The translations under genes were made by a program, and so were the position numbers. From Rhyacophila brunnea (taxonomy: Eukaryota; Arthropoda; Insecta; Trichoptera; Rhyacophilidae), in assembly GCA_022495005.1 (NCBI GenBank), contig JAGYXB010000443.1, positions 104,705 to 168,704 of the forward strand: a DNA stretch of 64,000 nt. The letters run 5' to 3'. Shown here piece by piece: positions 41,526 to 52,684 of the stretch. The number at the start of each line of letters is the position of its first letter. The first letter of the stretch is position 1. The notes under the pieces are model-generated. The model ran no database searches, was not told the DNA's origin, and saw only the letters and a program-made list of their open reading frames with translations.

Positions 41526-42634
41526 TGTTATGTATCCATAACATTACTCTCTATGATATCTCTCCAATGAGAGTAAATCGTCTTTTGCTTAATTCATCGA
41601 CACCCTAAGTTACTAATTATATACCATTGTTAAGAATATGATTTCGACTATTGTGTTATGTTTTCGGCAACGGAAATCCTTACCAACGGGCTCCGATCCT
41701 TCTCGTGATCCAGTGGAAGGTTCATGTCAGTAATAAGACTCGATGGATGTTAATCTTCAGAGATGTTTATTCGTCAATACTCAATTTACAATTGCATGGT
41801 GTATAAATAAAAGGGAAAGAACTCAATAGAGTTCGATCCGCAGTGAAACAACTCGGTGAGCAGAGCTGAATTATGTTTGAACAAGTTGAATGGTCCGAGT
41901 TGAATGGATCCAAGGATCATTTGCAATAGTATTAATATGTAATAGTAAGTAAGTAATATTGGTGATGCTTAGTTCATGTACAAGGGTTTATATGTGTGTA
42001 GTAACACAGCTAGATAGGGTGGATAAATTAGGGTTGATCAATAATATAATATTGAGTAGGTACATCGTAATAGTCGAAATCACATCGATCGAATATTCTT
42101 AACAATAGTACATTATTAGTAACTTAGGGTGTCGATGAATTAAACAAAAGACAATTTATTGTCATTGGGGAGATATTATACAGAGGGGAGTTACAGATCC
42201 ATAACAATTGCAATGTACCTACCTACTTAATAATATATTATTTTTCCCCAATTTATCCACCCTATGTAGCTGTGTTACTACACACATGTAGAGCCTTGTA
42301 CATGAACTGAGCGTCACTAATATTACTTACTTACTATTTCATATTTATACCTACTATTGTCTAAGTGTAATGAATGATGTAAGAATGATTTGATTCTTAT
42401 ATCATTCAACTTAATTCAGCTCTGGTCATCGAGTTGTTTCACTGCGGATCAAACTCTCCTGAGTTCTTTTCCTTTTATTTTTACACCATGTAACTGTAAA
42501 TAATTGAGACATGACGAATAAACATCACTGTAGAATAACATCCATCGAGTCTTATTGCTGACATACACCTTCCACTGGACCATGTGAAAGATCGGTGCCC
42601 GTTGGTAAGGATTTCCGTTGCCGAAAACATTACA
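41526..42634 (+). mobile_element. Solo LTR (outer), interrupted by a second solo LTR
   Basis: Starts TGTTATGTATCCATAAC and ends TTCCGTTGCCGAAAACATTA, CA. The 4-bp repeat AAGG flanks it (41522-41525 and 42635-42638). Without the inner insertion it is 128 + 424 = 552 bp. TG...CA ends and a 4-bp duplication fit an LTR retrotransposon (Ty3/gypsy or similar). No internal coding region remains, so it arose by recombination between two LTRs. Open frames here are not genes. Confidence 0.88.
41654..42206 (-). mobile_element. Solo LTR (inner), same family, nested
   Basis: A complete 553-bp LTR on the minus strand with 7-bp inverted ends TGTTATG and CATAACA. The 4-bp repeat ATTG flanks it (41650-41653 and 42207-42210). 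Removing it restores GACTATTGCAATGTACC, which matches GACTATTGCAATGCACC in the uninterrupted region of the third copy at about 58970. It must have landed after the outer LTR. Confidence 0.93.
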
Positions 42635-42639
42635 AAGGT

Positions 42640-43185
42640 AATCATAAACTAATGGCACATTAGAGTCTTTCCGCCTGCTAGTCATAATCACGACTTTATT
42701 TGAGTTTATAATCACTTATAAATTATGTCTAGCGATTTTGATTGATTTACCTGCTAACATTTACCTGTGGGAATTAAACCTTTGCTGACCCAACGTAATA
42801 ATATTTATGATCTCCGTATATTTTTATTGGTATAAATTATTCAAATATACTTCAACCAATATTACGACACTTTGGTTATCTTCGTTACGAAATAAAAATA
42901 AAAATGACAAAAAGTATCTGGTAATCCAAATTTACGATTAAATATTCATAATAATATTACATACAAATATAATATTTCTATTATATTACTGGACGTTTAC
43001 AATTTGTAATATTTATTTAAAAAAAACCTTCAATATTCTAATAAAATTACAATTAATATTAATAAAAATTGACACAATATACGTTTTTCCTTTACTTATA
43101 ATTTTATAATTTGAATACGTTACTTCATATAATATTAATATTATGAAATATGATTACATTATGACAGTGTTCCTTAAGAGAATAC
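42640..43185. other. AT-rich stretch without recognised features
   Basis: Nothing placed. Confidence 0.4.
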
Positions 43186-43189
43186 CTCA

Positions 43190-43345
43190 GCGAAACGGCA
43201 AATAATCGTCAACTATAGGTGCGACAAAATTTTGGACTCGCTGGCAATCGGAGAGTGAAAGTCGAGCTGTGAACACGTCAATTTGTTTCGTGATGGCAAC
43301 GGGGGTTTTAATTCTTAAATAGTGTAAAGATGACTAAAAAACATT
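43190..43345. repeat. Fragment shared with element at 53716-54063
   Basis: CTCAGCGAAACGGCAAATAA, TATAGGTGCGACAAAATTTTGG and GTCGAGCTGTGAACACGTCA are the complement, in order, of 53940-54062. Confidence 0.65.
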
Positions 43346-43479
43346 ACTCATTTACTTATCTTAATCCTTAAAGATCCTTAAAGCCTTAATCTTTTTGAGC
43401 CGCGACTTAGATTAGGGTGGTGGTTGCTTTCACAACTCAAGAACAAATTAATATCCAGAGATTTTTTTAAGGTGTCTGT

Positions 43480-43630
43480 CCATTTGTTTCGTTCAGAATA
43501 TAATATAATATAATATGTCGAAAGCTTCTACCCCCACAACTCAGAATCATCCAAGTCGAGGACAGGTTTTTTTACCCCTACGATCCACAATAATCTACTC
43601 TCTACTACTTCTCTACTCTACTCTACTCTA
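43480..43630. repeat. Simple repeats
   Basis: ATAATATAATATAATATAAT at 43495-43520 and TCTAC units at 43597-43630. Confidence 0.6.
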
Positions 43631-43635
43631 GTTCT

Positions 43636-43882
43636 TCTTTTTTTTTCTTTCGAACATGTCCGATCCTAATAGGATCATATGGTCCTCCACAGAGTGGAGG
43701 TTTGTATTAACAAATTTTGTGTTTACGAGAAATGGATGTCAGCCACTTGCTCAACCTATTAGGTCCATACTCTGACGCATACACAAATTGAAAAACAATA
43801 TGTGAACTTGCCAGACCCAGGATTCGAACCTGGGACTCACAACGCTATAGTCCGACGCTTAAGCCGCGCGGCCATCGTGGCT
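43636..43882 (-). mobile_element. SINE-1 copy with 9-bp target duplication
   Basis: Minus-strand copy with B box GGTTCGAATCC and the AAGCGTCGGACTATAGCG region. The perfect 9-bp repeat TCTAGTTCT is found at 43627-43635 and 43883-43891. Confidence 0.92.
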
Positions 43883-43894
43883 TCTAGTTCTAGG

Positions 43895-45495
43895 ATTTTA
43901 GTTAACACATTTTTTTAAAATGATGTAGTTATATTGTGTACCTACATATTTTATAATATCAATGTTTGGTTTGCGACCGATTGCATTAATAGATTATGCC
44001 AATTAGGGTAGATGTGGTGAATCGCTTTCTTTGGTGCCAAATTAAACAAAATATGTGTTGCAATTAATAGCATACCAAAAAAAGTGTTCTCTCTGAAACC
44101 TGGGTCTAGTTGTTGTGTTTTTAAGTCTTCTGGGTGAAAAAATCGTTTCCAAATTTAAAAAATTCCGCCCAGAATCAACATAGTTGTTATTTTGTATTTT
44201 CGCCAAGCAACATTATTTCTTCCGAACTCTTAGCCGGCTCGCACGTCTAAAATCGTCTCGTCTGCAACGTGTCGTATACGTCTGTTGGGTCACTAGTGTG
44301 GTGTCGATGTGTAGATTGAGGATGATGCTAATGAAGTCTACGATGTAGCAGGGTGAGATTTATTAGCAGCGTATCGGTACAATGGTATATTATACATGAT
44401 AGTTACGAGCTAGGTACTTGGATTCGAGTGACATCTAGATAAATTATTCTTCGTTATTTATACAATAAAAAGTAACGCACTAACATTAAATTCTGGTACA
44501 TAATCATATTGGACTAATTATAGAATCAGCGTTTTAAATCGAGTAACGAAATGAAATATTATTTGTTATTACAATTGAAAGAAAATATGATACTATAAAA
44601 AATGATTATTCGGCTAATACACCGTAATGGTATAATGCGCTGCAGTGGCGAAGACTCCATACTAGGCGATTATTTAAAGCCTACCTTCTTAAGAAAAATA
44701 GTTTTATTTTCATATTAACTATTTATATAATCACAAATAATAATATATTCAATATGCCCCAAAGACATTTATCGTTTAATTGTCATAATTTTACGATCTT
44801 TTCCCATATTTCAATAAGCACCATCTATGGCATCTCTTGAAAGTTTAAAAAATAAAACACGCCGCGTTTCACTTCACATATTGTATAGGATTATTTTTGC
44901 GTTAATCGACGGGTTTTTCAATATGAAGTTTTTTTCTCATAATTTAAAAATGTCTGGCGTCCCGCATACAAATGTGCAAGCTGTTTCGTTAGCGCTTGCG
45001 TCGCGAGAGCGCATTTATTCAAAATAATTAATAAAAAGATAATTTAAAAAAATAATTTCTATGCCATTAAATCACATAAATATGCATTGATAAAAATATA
45101 AAATAATTTATCTCGTGATTTTTATTTATTCATTAGTTCACTCGTTAGACAATTTAGATATCTGATATTGTACCTACCTAAGTCTGTGTTTTAAATATAG
45201 AAGTATTTTAAAATGTCTAGTTTTACGGGTCAAATTATAAATTGTTATGGAACATAATACATATACAACAACGGATATTTTCATACATGATAGGTAATAT
45301 ATTTTGAGCGTATGTTACGTTTATAAATGTTTAGGAAAATACATAAGTAATTCAAGCTAATTGCTTAGTTTTATGAACTAATTATAACAAACCAATTAAG
45401 CTTTTGAAATTTCTACGTTTTAGCGTACCTATTCATATTGGGTTATCTTCTTATTTCCCGCAAATATATCTGACATGCATGGTTACTACCACAGC
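43895..45495. other. Stretch without recognised features
   Basis: Mostly AT-rich. A 66-codon frame at 44827-45027 has an ATG and mixed composition but no family that I recognise. Confidence 0.35.
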
Positions 45496-45496
45496 C

Positions 45497-45536
45497 TACC
45501 TCTTTCAAAAAGTCACCCTTCGCCACTGATGCGCTG
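45497..45536. repeat. hAT-type element right-end fragment
   Basis: ACAGCCTACCTC, then CACCCTTCGCCACTG, the right terminus of the family at 3429 and 36476. Confidence 0.6.
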
Positions 45537-45539
45537 TGA

Positions 45540-46280
45540 TATGATGTAATAATATACCGTATCTAATGTCGCCAAACAGCTTGTTGATTTAGCTAAGATT
45601 GTTTACTGGAAATGGATTCGCTGGGAATATATTACTGCAGAGTAATTTGATATCTTAAACAATAGATATTTGATCGCTATTATTCTGCAGCTACACTTCA
45701 ATGTGATCTCAAGGTTATTCACAAAACACACGTTATCTTATGGACCTTCGCACACTGCTGGAATAAAACACGTTAGTTTGAAAAAAACATCTGGTGTTGC
45801 TTGCAATAAATTTCATGCGACTCCGTCCGAGTTGCAGTTATGCATACGCACACCCTACAAATTGGTCATTCCAGTTTAGACGTTGAAGCTCGCCGGTCGC
45901 TGCATCCCGCACATATCCATGTTTCGAGAGGTTACGCGATTGTCGCTAGGCGCATATGTGCGCGGGTTTCAAATGCATCATTGGTGAGACGTTCCTACAA
46001 GGTATAATGTATGGCTGGACGGTAGACAAAGCGAGTTTAAATGTGTGAGCCGGCTTATCAATACACTGCACTACACATTTTATTCAACGCAGCCAGCTTT
46101 CGATAAAAATGAAAATTGCATCTTAGATCAAGTTCGACAACCAGACATGGCACGTATACTCGGGTTCGCCACCACTGAACTAGGATTTGAAATTCCACAA
46201 TCCTGCTCGATCTACCTGGATTGCAATTAGTTTTCATACGTACTTTATAACAAAATAGCGCGTTTTCTTAATCTAAAGAA
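45540..46280. other. Coding-like but unrecognised region
   Basis: 45660-46230 is more GC-balanced than its flanks and has two frames ending at TAG (45670-45879 and 46045-46230; the second includes DMARILGFATTELGFEIPQS). No family is recognised and no continuous frame joins them. It may be a decayed gene or element interior. Confidence 0.3.
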
Positions 46281-46284
46281 ATCT

Positions 46285-46540
46285 CGTGTCCGGAAATTTG
46301 TACGTATGCAGTTCTCTGTATCGCACTTCACCGTGAAATGTTGTATCGGAAATATATTATGGTCATATATTAAAGACCGTCCAACCTCTTTGGGTCGTAT
46401 AGTACTGAGATAAAATTCATGTCTAAATAAAACACGGTTCTTGTCGGTTTACAGGAAGCCAGCGGCATTTTTTTTTTGAAAATAGCCAATTTAGTAGATT
46501 ATTTGAAAGGTTGGGTTAGGTTAGGTTAAGTTATGCTAAT
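46285..46540 (-). mobile_element. TTAGG-core foldback family copy, most complete right part
   Basis: Minus strand order: CATAACTTAACCTAACCTAAC, CAAATAATCTACTAAATTGG, ATTTTCAAAA, GCTGGCTTCCTGTAAACCG, ACAAGAACCGTGTTTTATTT, CTATACGACCCAAAGAGG, CACGGTGAAGTGCGATAC, GTACAAATTTCCGGACAC. This copy links the TTAGG core to the rest and so explains the split copy at 3345-4475. Confidence 0.8.
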
Positions 46541-46610
46541 TTATTTTATTGTGTTAACTGTCAATTTATGGTGAAACTGCATTGTAATATTGCATATATT
46601 GTTTTATGTA

Positions 46611-46645
46611 TGACTATGTCCGATCCTAATAGGATCATGTGGGCT
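46611..46645 (-). mobile_element. SINE-1 3' piece
   Basis: ATGTCCGATCCTAATAGG, then ATCATGTGGGCT, the last 35 bp of SINE-1 in minus orientation. The match stops where the LINE relic begins. The rest of the SINE resumes at 49079. Confidence 0.85.
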
Positions 46646-49078
46646 TAAGGTTAAGTATAGTGTTCTTGTGTTGTTCTATTGCTTAGTGCTTCGTGAGGCT
46701 TTTGGAGGCCAATTTCGTGATTATGTTGTCTAAATCGAGTTTTGAGAGTCCATCGCTCCCTTTCTAGTATAGGGAAGTCGTTGATGACATGCCACACAGT
46801 TTGAGATGTGTTGCCGTCACATGGACAACAGTCGTCATCCCTCAATTTGAGTCTTTTTAGATAAGCTCGCACCGTTCCGTGGCCTGTTACTATCTGTGTG
46901 AGTTCGTGTGATATTTTTAAGTTTCTGGCAAGAGTGATGGCACAGTTTAGGTTTGGAATAAATTTCTGCGTTATTGATCCTGTGGCGGATGTTGTGTATC
47001 TGTGGTTCCATAGCTCTATGGTATCTTCGTTTAGTTTTTGTTTTGCGTAACTCAGAGGGAAGTGTGTATAGGTTAAAGGTCTTTTGTCTGTTGTGGCTTG
47101 TTTAGCGTATTTATCAGCTTCCTCGTTTTCGGCTATCCCTGTGTGACTTCTTATCCAGAAGAATCTGGGGTTTGTTCCTATCATTCGAAGCTGTGTTGAC
47201 AGTGTTAAAATGTCTCTTACAAGTGGGTGTGTCGATGATGGGTTTTGGAGAGCTACCAGACTGGATTGGCTATCTGAGAATATGTTTACATAGTCGTGTC
47301 TGTAGAACTTTAATCTTTTGAGTGTCCACTCGAGAGATTCTCTGATAGCAAATATTTCTGCTTGGAAAACAGTGCAGTAGCTTTTGAGCTTAAATTTTCG
47401 GGGGGTTATTAATGTTCCATTTTCGTAGGCTACAAAAGCTGCCCCTACTTTGTTATCAATTAGACTGTCATCTGTGTAGATCTCCAATCCTGTGATGTGG
47501 TATTTTGTTTTAGTGTCTTCGTCAATTGTTCCTATGTGTTCTATATTTTCTAGATGTCTGTTACCAGGATGTGGAAGTTGTGTGTAGTGTATTTTGTTTT
47601 CGTATGTTCTGTCTGTAGGTAAGTGTCGGGGAAGTATGTGGCTTGTTTTAACTTGGTATATTCCTGTAAGTTCTTGTATTTTTATATCTATTGGCGCTAT
47701 TCCTGCCAGGACTTGTGCTGACGTTAGCGATATTGTGCGATATCCCTTGCAAATTGATATTGCGAAAGGTCTTTGCGCGGAATTCAGTCTTTTTTGGATC
47801 GACTCTCTGTGAGTTACTTTATTCCAGACCGATGCCGCGTAAGTTAAGGTTGGCTCCACAACTCCATGATATATAATTTTTAAAACTTCAGGAGACACCC
47901 CCCAAGTGGCTTTTGCTGTTTTTAAAAAGAATTTTCCCATTTGAGCTGCTTTCTTACATATGTAGTCGACGTGTTTCGCCCAATTGATGTGCCTGTCTAG
48001 TATTATGCCAAGAATTTTAAAGGAATCGACCAACTCTTTTGGTTTTTCTTTCCACTGGATTTCTGGTGTTCGTATTTTCCTTTTGTTGATAAACATCATA
48101 TTTGTCTTAATATCTGAGAACGTTAGTTTTACGTCTTCACCGCATGAGTTTACTTTTTGAAGCACGCTATTGGTTTTTTAATCCAGTTCGTCGGTGTCTT
48201 TTGCTGCTATCAATATAAACACATCGTCAGCAAAGGCTTGTATGTGTGTATTGTGGGGTAAGAGTATTGTTAATAGACTGTCTAAGGCGATATTCCATAG
48301 TGTTGGGTTACAAGTTGAGCCTTGGATGCAACCTTGGGTTTGGTCTTGTTTTATTTATTCGTCTGCATACTTTAGTTTTACTTCCCTATCTTGTAGATAA
48401 CTGCAAAACAGTTTGTACAAGTTAGGCGGTGTTGACTTGATTGCAAGGGCGTTTTTTATTTGTGGCCACCATGCGTTATCAAATGCACCTTGAATGTCTA
48501 GGGAAATTGCTATGAGTGATTCTTTCAATTCGAGATGTGTTGAGATTATGTGTACGGCTTTGTTTTATGTTGATGTTTGAGGGGTAAAGCCAAACTGTTT
48601 AGTGCTCAATTTGTTGTTTTTTGTAAGATGCCAGTGCACTCTCTGCATTGCTTGTTTTTCTAGTACTTTTCCGAAAACGGGAAGGAGGCCGATAGGCCTG
48701 TATGATTTTGTGTCCATAGCATCTTTCCCAGGCTTAGGAACGGCCTTAAAGATCGCTATTTTCCATGATTTCGGGAAGTGAACGAGTGTCAGACATTTAT
48801 TGTATAGTAGTAGAATTTCTTCTGGGAAGTTTTTTGCGAAATTTTGGCAGATATCTAATGTGAGGTTGTCGTGTCCAGGTGCCTTTTTTGGAGTCATATT
48901 CTGTAAGGCAGATAGGATCTCAGTAAGTGTGAATTGGATATCATCCTCTCCGCCCGGAATATGGTTGTCTGATGTGTGTCTGATGTGGTGTTGTATCGGT
49001 GTATCTGTTGTTGGATCATCGTATCAAAAGAATTTTTCCATTCTTTTGATTGCTTTTGCAGAGTCTTTTGCGGTTGAG
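46646..49078 (-). pseudogene. LINE ORF2 relic: reverse transcriptase plus RNase H, four in-frame stops
   Basis: One minus-strand frame runs from 49078 to the end without a frameshift. Domains in order: RT fingers (KKAPGHDNLTLD, SYRPIGLLPVFGKVLEK, KQFGFTPQTST), palm motif A (AISLDIQGAFDNAWWP), motif B (GCIQGSTCNPTLWNIAL), catalytic FADD (48223-48234), thumb with FKILGIILD, then RNase H with acidic residues in EIYTDDSL, VFQAEIFAIRESLEW, IFSDSQSSLVAL and WIRSHTGIAENEEADKYAK, and a cysteine-rich tail (DDDCCPCDGNTSQ). It would copy element RNA at a nicked target. Stops lie at 49024-49026 (TGA), 48565-48567, 48355-48357 and 48178-48180 (TAA). The usual RNase H TDGS is TDDS here. The endonuclease, gag ORF and final ~20 codons are missing. 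I/R1/Jockey group; the 3' end is seen in the copy at 27669. Confidence 0.95.
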
Positions 49079-49211
49079 TGCTCAACCTATTAGGTCCATA
49101 CCCTGACTCACACACAAATTGAAAAACAATATGTGTACTTGCCAGACCCAGGATTCGAACCTGGGACCCACGGCGTGATAGTCCAACGCTTAAGCCGCGC
49201 GGCCATCGTGG
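49079..49211 (-). mobile_element. SINE-1 5' piece (tRNA-like head)
   Basis: Minus-strand SINE from the GAGCA of TTGAGCA back through the B box (GGTTCGAATCC) and GCGCGGCTTAAGCG to CCCACGATGG. Together with 46611-46645 it would lack about 85 bp of the SINE middle, so the LINE relic is not a clean insertion. Confidence 0.88.
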
Positions 49212-49289
49212 GCCGAGGGCGTGGTTTAATGATCAAATCTCATTAAATGAAATTTTCCCTCAGAGGCGGACGAAACCGGTCCAGATTTA

Positions 49290-49335
49290 TTTATCAAAAG
49301 TGGAATAAGTACTAAAAAATGCATTTTATTAAATT
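49290..49335. repeat. Half of the 21355 palindrome
   Basis: AAGTGGAATAAGTACTAAAAAATGC and TTTTATTAAATTA match one arm of the palindrome at 21355-21460. Confidence 0.6.
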
Positions 49336-49359
49336 AATCAATAATAATTTATGCTAGGT

Positions 49360-49565
49360 GAGATTCTGTTAGGTTAGGTAAAGTTAGGTTTTCATTCTTG
49401 AATTCATGAATTTTGTCAAAATGAAAATGCCCCATGAACAAAGCGTATTTTTTCATCTCGGTGCTATAGAGATGACCGTATACTATACGGTTATCTCTTT
49501 CCTATAAGAAAGCTTACGGCAAACCGTGGTACGTTGGAATGTAATACGTACAATTTACATGTAAT
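49360..49565. mobile_element. TTAGG-core foldback family copy
   Basis: GTTAGGTTAGGTAAAGTTAGG, ATTTTGTCAAAATGAAAATG, the hairpin AGAGATGACCGTATACTATACG and the end ACGTACAATTTACATGTAA. Inverse of the copy at 10824-11055. Confidence 0.75.
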
Positions 49566-49609
49566 CAAGAAATCTAACTTAATAATTGAATGATAGTTTC
49601 GTTCACATT

Positions 49610-49785
49610 GGCTTCAACGATCCTACAAGATTTTACGAGTAATTTATGTTAGCCACTTGCTCATTATACTATTATTAAGTTCATGCTCTGAGTCCACAAA
49701 AAATGATATGTGAATTTGCCAGTCTCAGGATTCTAATCCGAGACTCACCACTTCATACAGTGGACTCGTTATCACCGTTCATCGG
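49610..49785 (-). mobile_element. Strongly diverged SINE-1 copy
   Basis: TTAGCCACTTGCTCAT, AAATGATATGTGAATTTGCC and TCAGGATTCTAATCCGAGAC keep the SINE order, but the B box is mutated and the tail is lost. Confidence 0.65.
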
Positions 49786-49789
49786 TGAC

Positions 49790-50398
49790 GCGATAGTTAC
49801 TAATTACAAAAATATATTTAAATCTATGTTGATTGCGACTTAAGGGGACGCTCTACAGAATTGCCCTTGAGAATTGAAAATATGATTTTTTTACATGTGG
49901 TCCGGAATTGTTGCTCTACTGGTAATATGCAAAGGTCGCCGACAATGCTTTGGTCTAAAGTAATAATAATGATCTCTTATTTAATTTAAATCATAACACT
50001 GTCAATGTGTATAAAATATGGGGTGACCAAAAAATGATATCTTCTAATATACGTAAATGTTACTAAATTCAATTTGTTAATCAAGTGTTTGGTGGAAAAC
50101 ATTGCAACCAATATGATGGATAGCCACGATATAAACTTAATAATAATATATTAATAACGTTTTAACCTGAAATTGTCCGAGAGCTAAACATACGAAGGAT
50201 GTTGAAATACATATCTACCTACTTTTATTTCATGTGCTATCCAAAAAACATTATTAATGAATAGTATTTATTTTGAATATGTAAGACCTATTACATAACT
50301 ATTAAAAAAAATAGGTATATATTGTTTAATTCTAATGCATATTTAAAAAAAAATTAATATAGTGATGTCTGTTTATTATAAAAGAAAGTGACTTTTTA
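49790..50398. other. AT-rich stretch without recognised features
   Basis: Nothing placed. Confidence 0.4.
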
Positions 50399-50444
50399 TT
50401 AAAAGAAATGAAAATATAATTAATTATATTTTCATTTCTTTTAA
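50399..50444. repeat. Perfect 46-bp palindrome
   Basis: Two 23-bp arms (TTAAAAGAAATGAAAATATAATT and its complement, quoted here only by position halves) meet at 50421/50422 with no spacer and no mismatch. The flanks both contain GACTTTTTATTA. Confidence 0.92.
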
Positions 50445-51660
50445 AATGGAATTCTACCAAGTAAATGCTAACTCAATTAATGACTTTTTATTACTTACCC
50501 GATTAGTTTAATTAATTTAGTCTGACACTTTTACAAACAAGTAACGCAACTTTACTTTTAGTTGGTAGGTACAATAATTATTAATTAATAAAAGCCAATG
50601 CAAGAAATAATTTATACTCATAAAAAATGATTATTAACGTGGTCACCCATAGATTTTTTTTATTCAAAGCTAGCGATCGCAGAGAACAAGACAAAAAAAA
50701 CTGCCGACTTTATCGAATCAATCACCCAGGGCTGTCGAAGACGTCTTACTTGTTTTTATGATAAATTGTTTTTAATTGTGTGCAATTTGGCGGGATAATA
50801 TAATATATACAGTTGCTTACCATTCGGTTATCCCATGAGCTGGGTTTTGTTTACTCTTCTGCTGACATCCTACAGTTTTATCTGATATTATAAAAGTCAC
50901 ACAGTACAACAGTGTTTAAATCTAATATGTAATTGCACCGGTTTAATTAAAAACTATAACGAAATTAACATTTTAATGATTTACAGATTTTCCTATGTTA
51001 TATCAACTTAATAGCAATTTTAATGAGACCAGATACATATTACGATATATCCAAAATACACATCATCAGATAATATGTGAAATATTTTGATAAGCAAAAA
51101 AATAAGCACAATACAAAAATAACATAACATAATCAGCTAGTCTTTTCATAATTATTTTAGATGAATGTTGTATGCCGTTTGACGCTTGGAAGTATGTAAT
51201 TATTCCATCTGTACAGTAAGCTATTTTTAACTTTTTTTGACAGCCCTGTATTCCGTCGGCCGGCACCAGGCTACGTCGCATATGTTATGTTTGGAGGTAA
51301 TAATAATAAAAGTAATAATGTATATTCATTCGACCGAGAATTGTAAATAATAATTATTGCATTCCTTAAAATAAATCCCCGATGGTTAGAGGTTTTTGAG
51401 GTTAGACTGAATTAAAATGACGTCCTTTCAACGCTGAGATTAGTCTCTGAATGAACTATGAATGACCTTGTTCCTGTTCAGCTCAGCCTTAAGGTCGTAT
51501 AATTTATTGTTTATGGCAGAATTCAAATAATATTTTGAAAGGTTTCTTGGCGGTAATTTAAAGATATACTGGGAGAATATCAAAGATGCAATTTTATGCA
51601 AATTACAGATAATTTATATTTTAAAGCATTCTGATTAATTTAACTAAAACATTAAAAATG
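50445..51660. other. Stretch without recognised features
   Basis: AT-rich; the frame at 51066-51281 (minus) has no recognisable family. Confidence 0.4.
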
Positions 51661-51667
51661 AAAATAA

Positions 51668-52675
51668 ATATTGAACATACATAATTTTGAAAAAACTTAT
51701 GAGAAAATATATTATAATATAACCAGCAGAAAAAATATTTAAAAAAAAAGTAAGACACCCCACCCCGCAGGATCGAACCTGCGTCTTTCGGGTATCGCGC
51801 CCACGCACATAGTCCACTGTGCTAAATGAATCATACTTAAATACGACAAATTTTATATAATTAATTAAGTAATACCTACTTTGATATAAAGTACAAAGAT
51901 CGCCAAATAGTAGCCCAATTTAGAAAACGCTTCAGTGAGTATTTATTTAAGAATACAAAACATTGTGGACATAGGAAATCTGAATTCAAGACGTACACAG
52001 CATGAGATTTACGTTATAACAAATATTACCCTCACAAGAGAGAAGAAGAGAATATAGAATATAATAATAATAATAATAACATAAAATTAAATCAAAACAT
52101 ACTTATTAAGTACAATAATTTAATACATAAAAATAAAATTTTGAAAACAAAAAACATTAAATTTTATACAGTTAAATAAAGTTTCAAAAACAAAATTCAA
52201 AGTACATCATTGAAAATGTATATGTCTATAGGGAGCGCATTTACTATTCTAGCACCCCTTGCTAATGGTGCCTGATAGGCTTGACACGAGGAAACGGTTC
52301 CGATCCAGAATAAATCATGGCTGCCGCCACGTAGGTAATTGACAGGCGCATGTAAATTCAAATTCATTAGGACACCAGGATTGGAAACCATCCCTCGCAA
52401 TAACAAGCGAAAGTGTGTCAAAAAGGCCAATAGTTCAAATTTGTCGTAGTTAAGTATGACTCCTTTAGCACAGTGGAATATGTGTGTGGGTGCGATACCC
52501 GAGAGGTGCAGGTTCGATTCCTGCGGGGTGTCTTACTTTTTTCAAAAAGATTTTTTCTATTGGTTGTAATATATTTTCTCAGAAGTGTTTTCAAAATTAT
52601 GTATCTTTAATAATTAGAATGTTATATTTTTAAATCTTGTGAATTATTCGTTGAATAAAACATAGTTAATTAAAT
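51668..52675. mobile_element. tRNA-armed foldback element split by a LINE tail (copy 3)
   Basis: Left arm 51668-51835 (minus, B box GGTTCGATCC), left centre to about 51955 (TACTTTGATATAAAGTAC), right centre and arm 52437-52675 (plus: TTTAGCACAGTGG, GGTTCGATTCC, ATTTTTTCTATTGG, GAATTATTCGTTGAAT). Order and centre match copy 1. The 51960-52436 segment is foreign. Confidence 0.78.
51960..52436 (-). pseudogene. LINE 3' end (CR1/Jockey-like) inside the foldback element
   Basis: Minus frame: MVSNPGVLMNLNLHAPVNYL, RGGSHDLFWIG, YQAPLARGARIVNALPIDIY. It resembles the post-RT region of CR1/Jockey-like LINEs (LR.R.P...RR...F..P..RTNYG.NSP..R.CRL.N...DIF). Below it lie an AT-rich 3'UTR and an (ATA)n run at 52062-52080 that may be the tail. 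Severely 5'-truncated. The identification is from pattern only. Confidence 0.55.
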
Positions 52676-52684
52676 CAATACCTA

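Noticed and set aside
42449..42715. 88-codon minus-strand protein
   Set aside because: It lies mostly in the solo LTR; a similar frame at 59235-59483 is the same LTR sequence. No protein family matches.
52197..52430. Host gene on the minus strand
   Set aside because: It interrupts a foldback element and its pattern fits a LINE C-terminal region followed by a simple-repeat tail.
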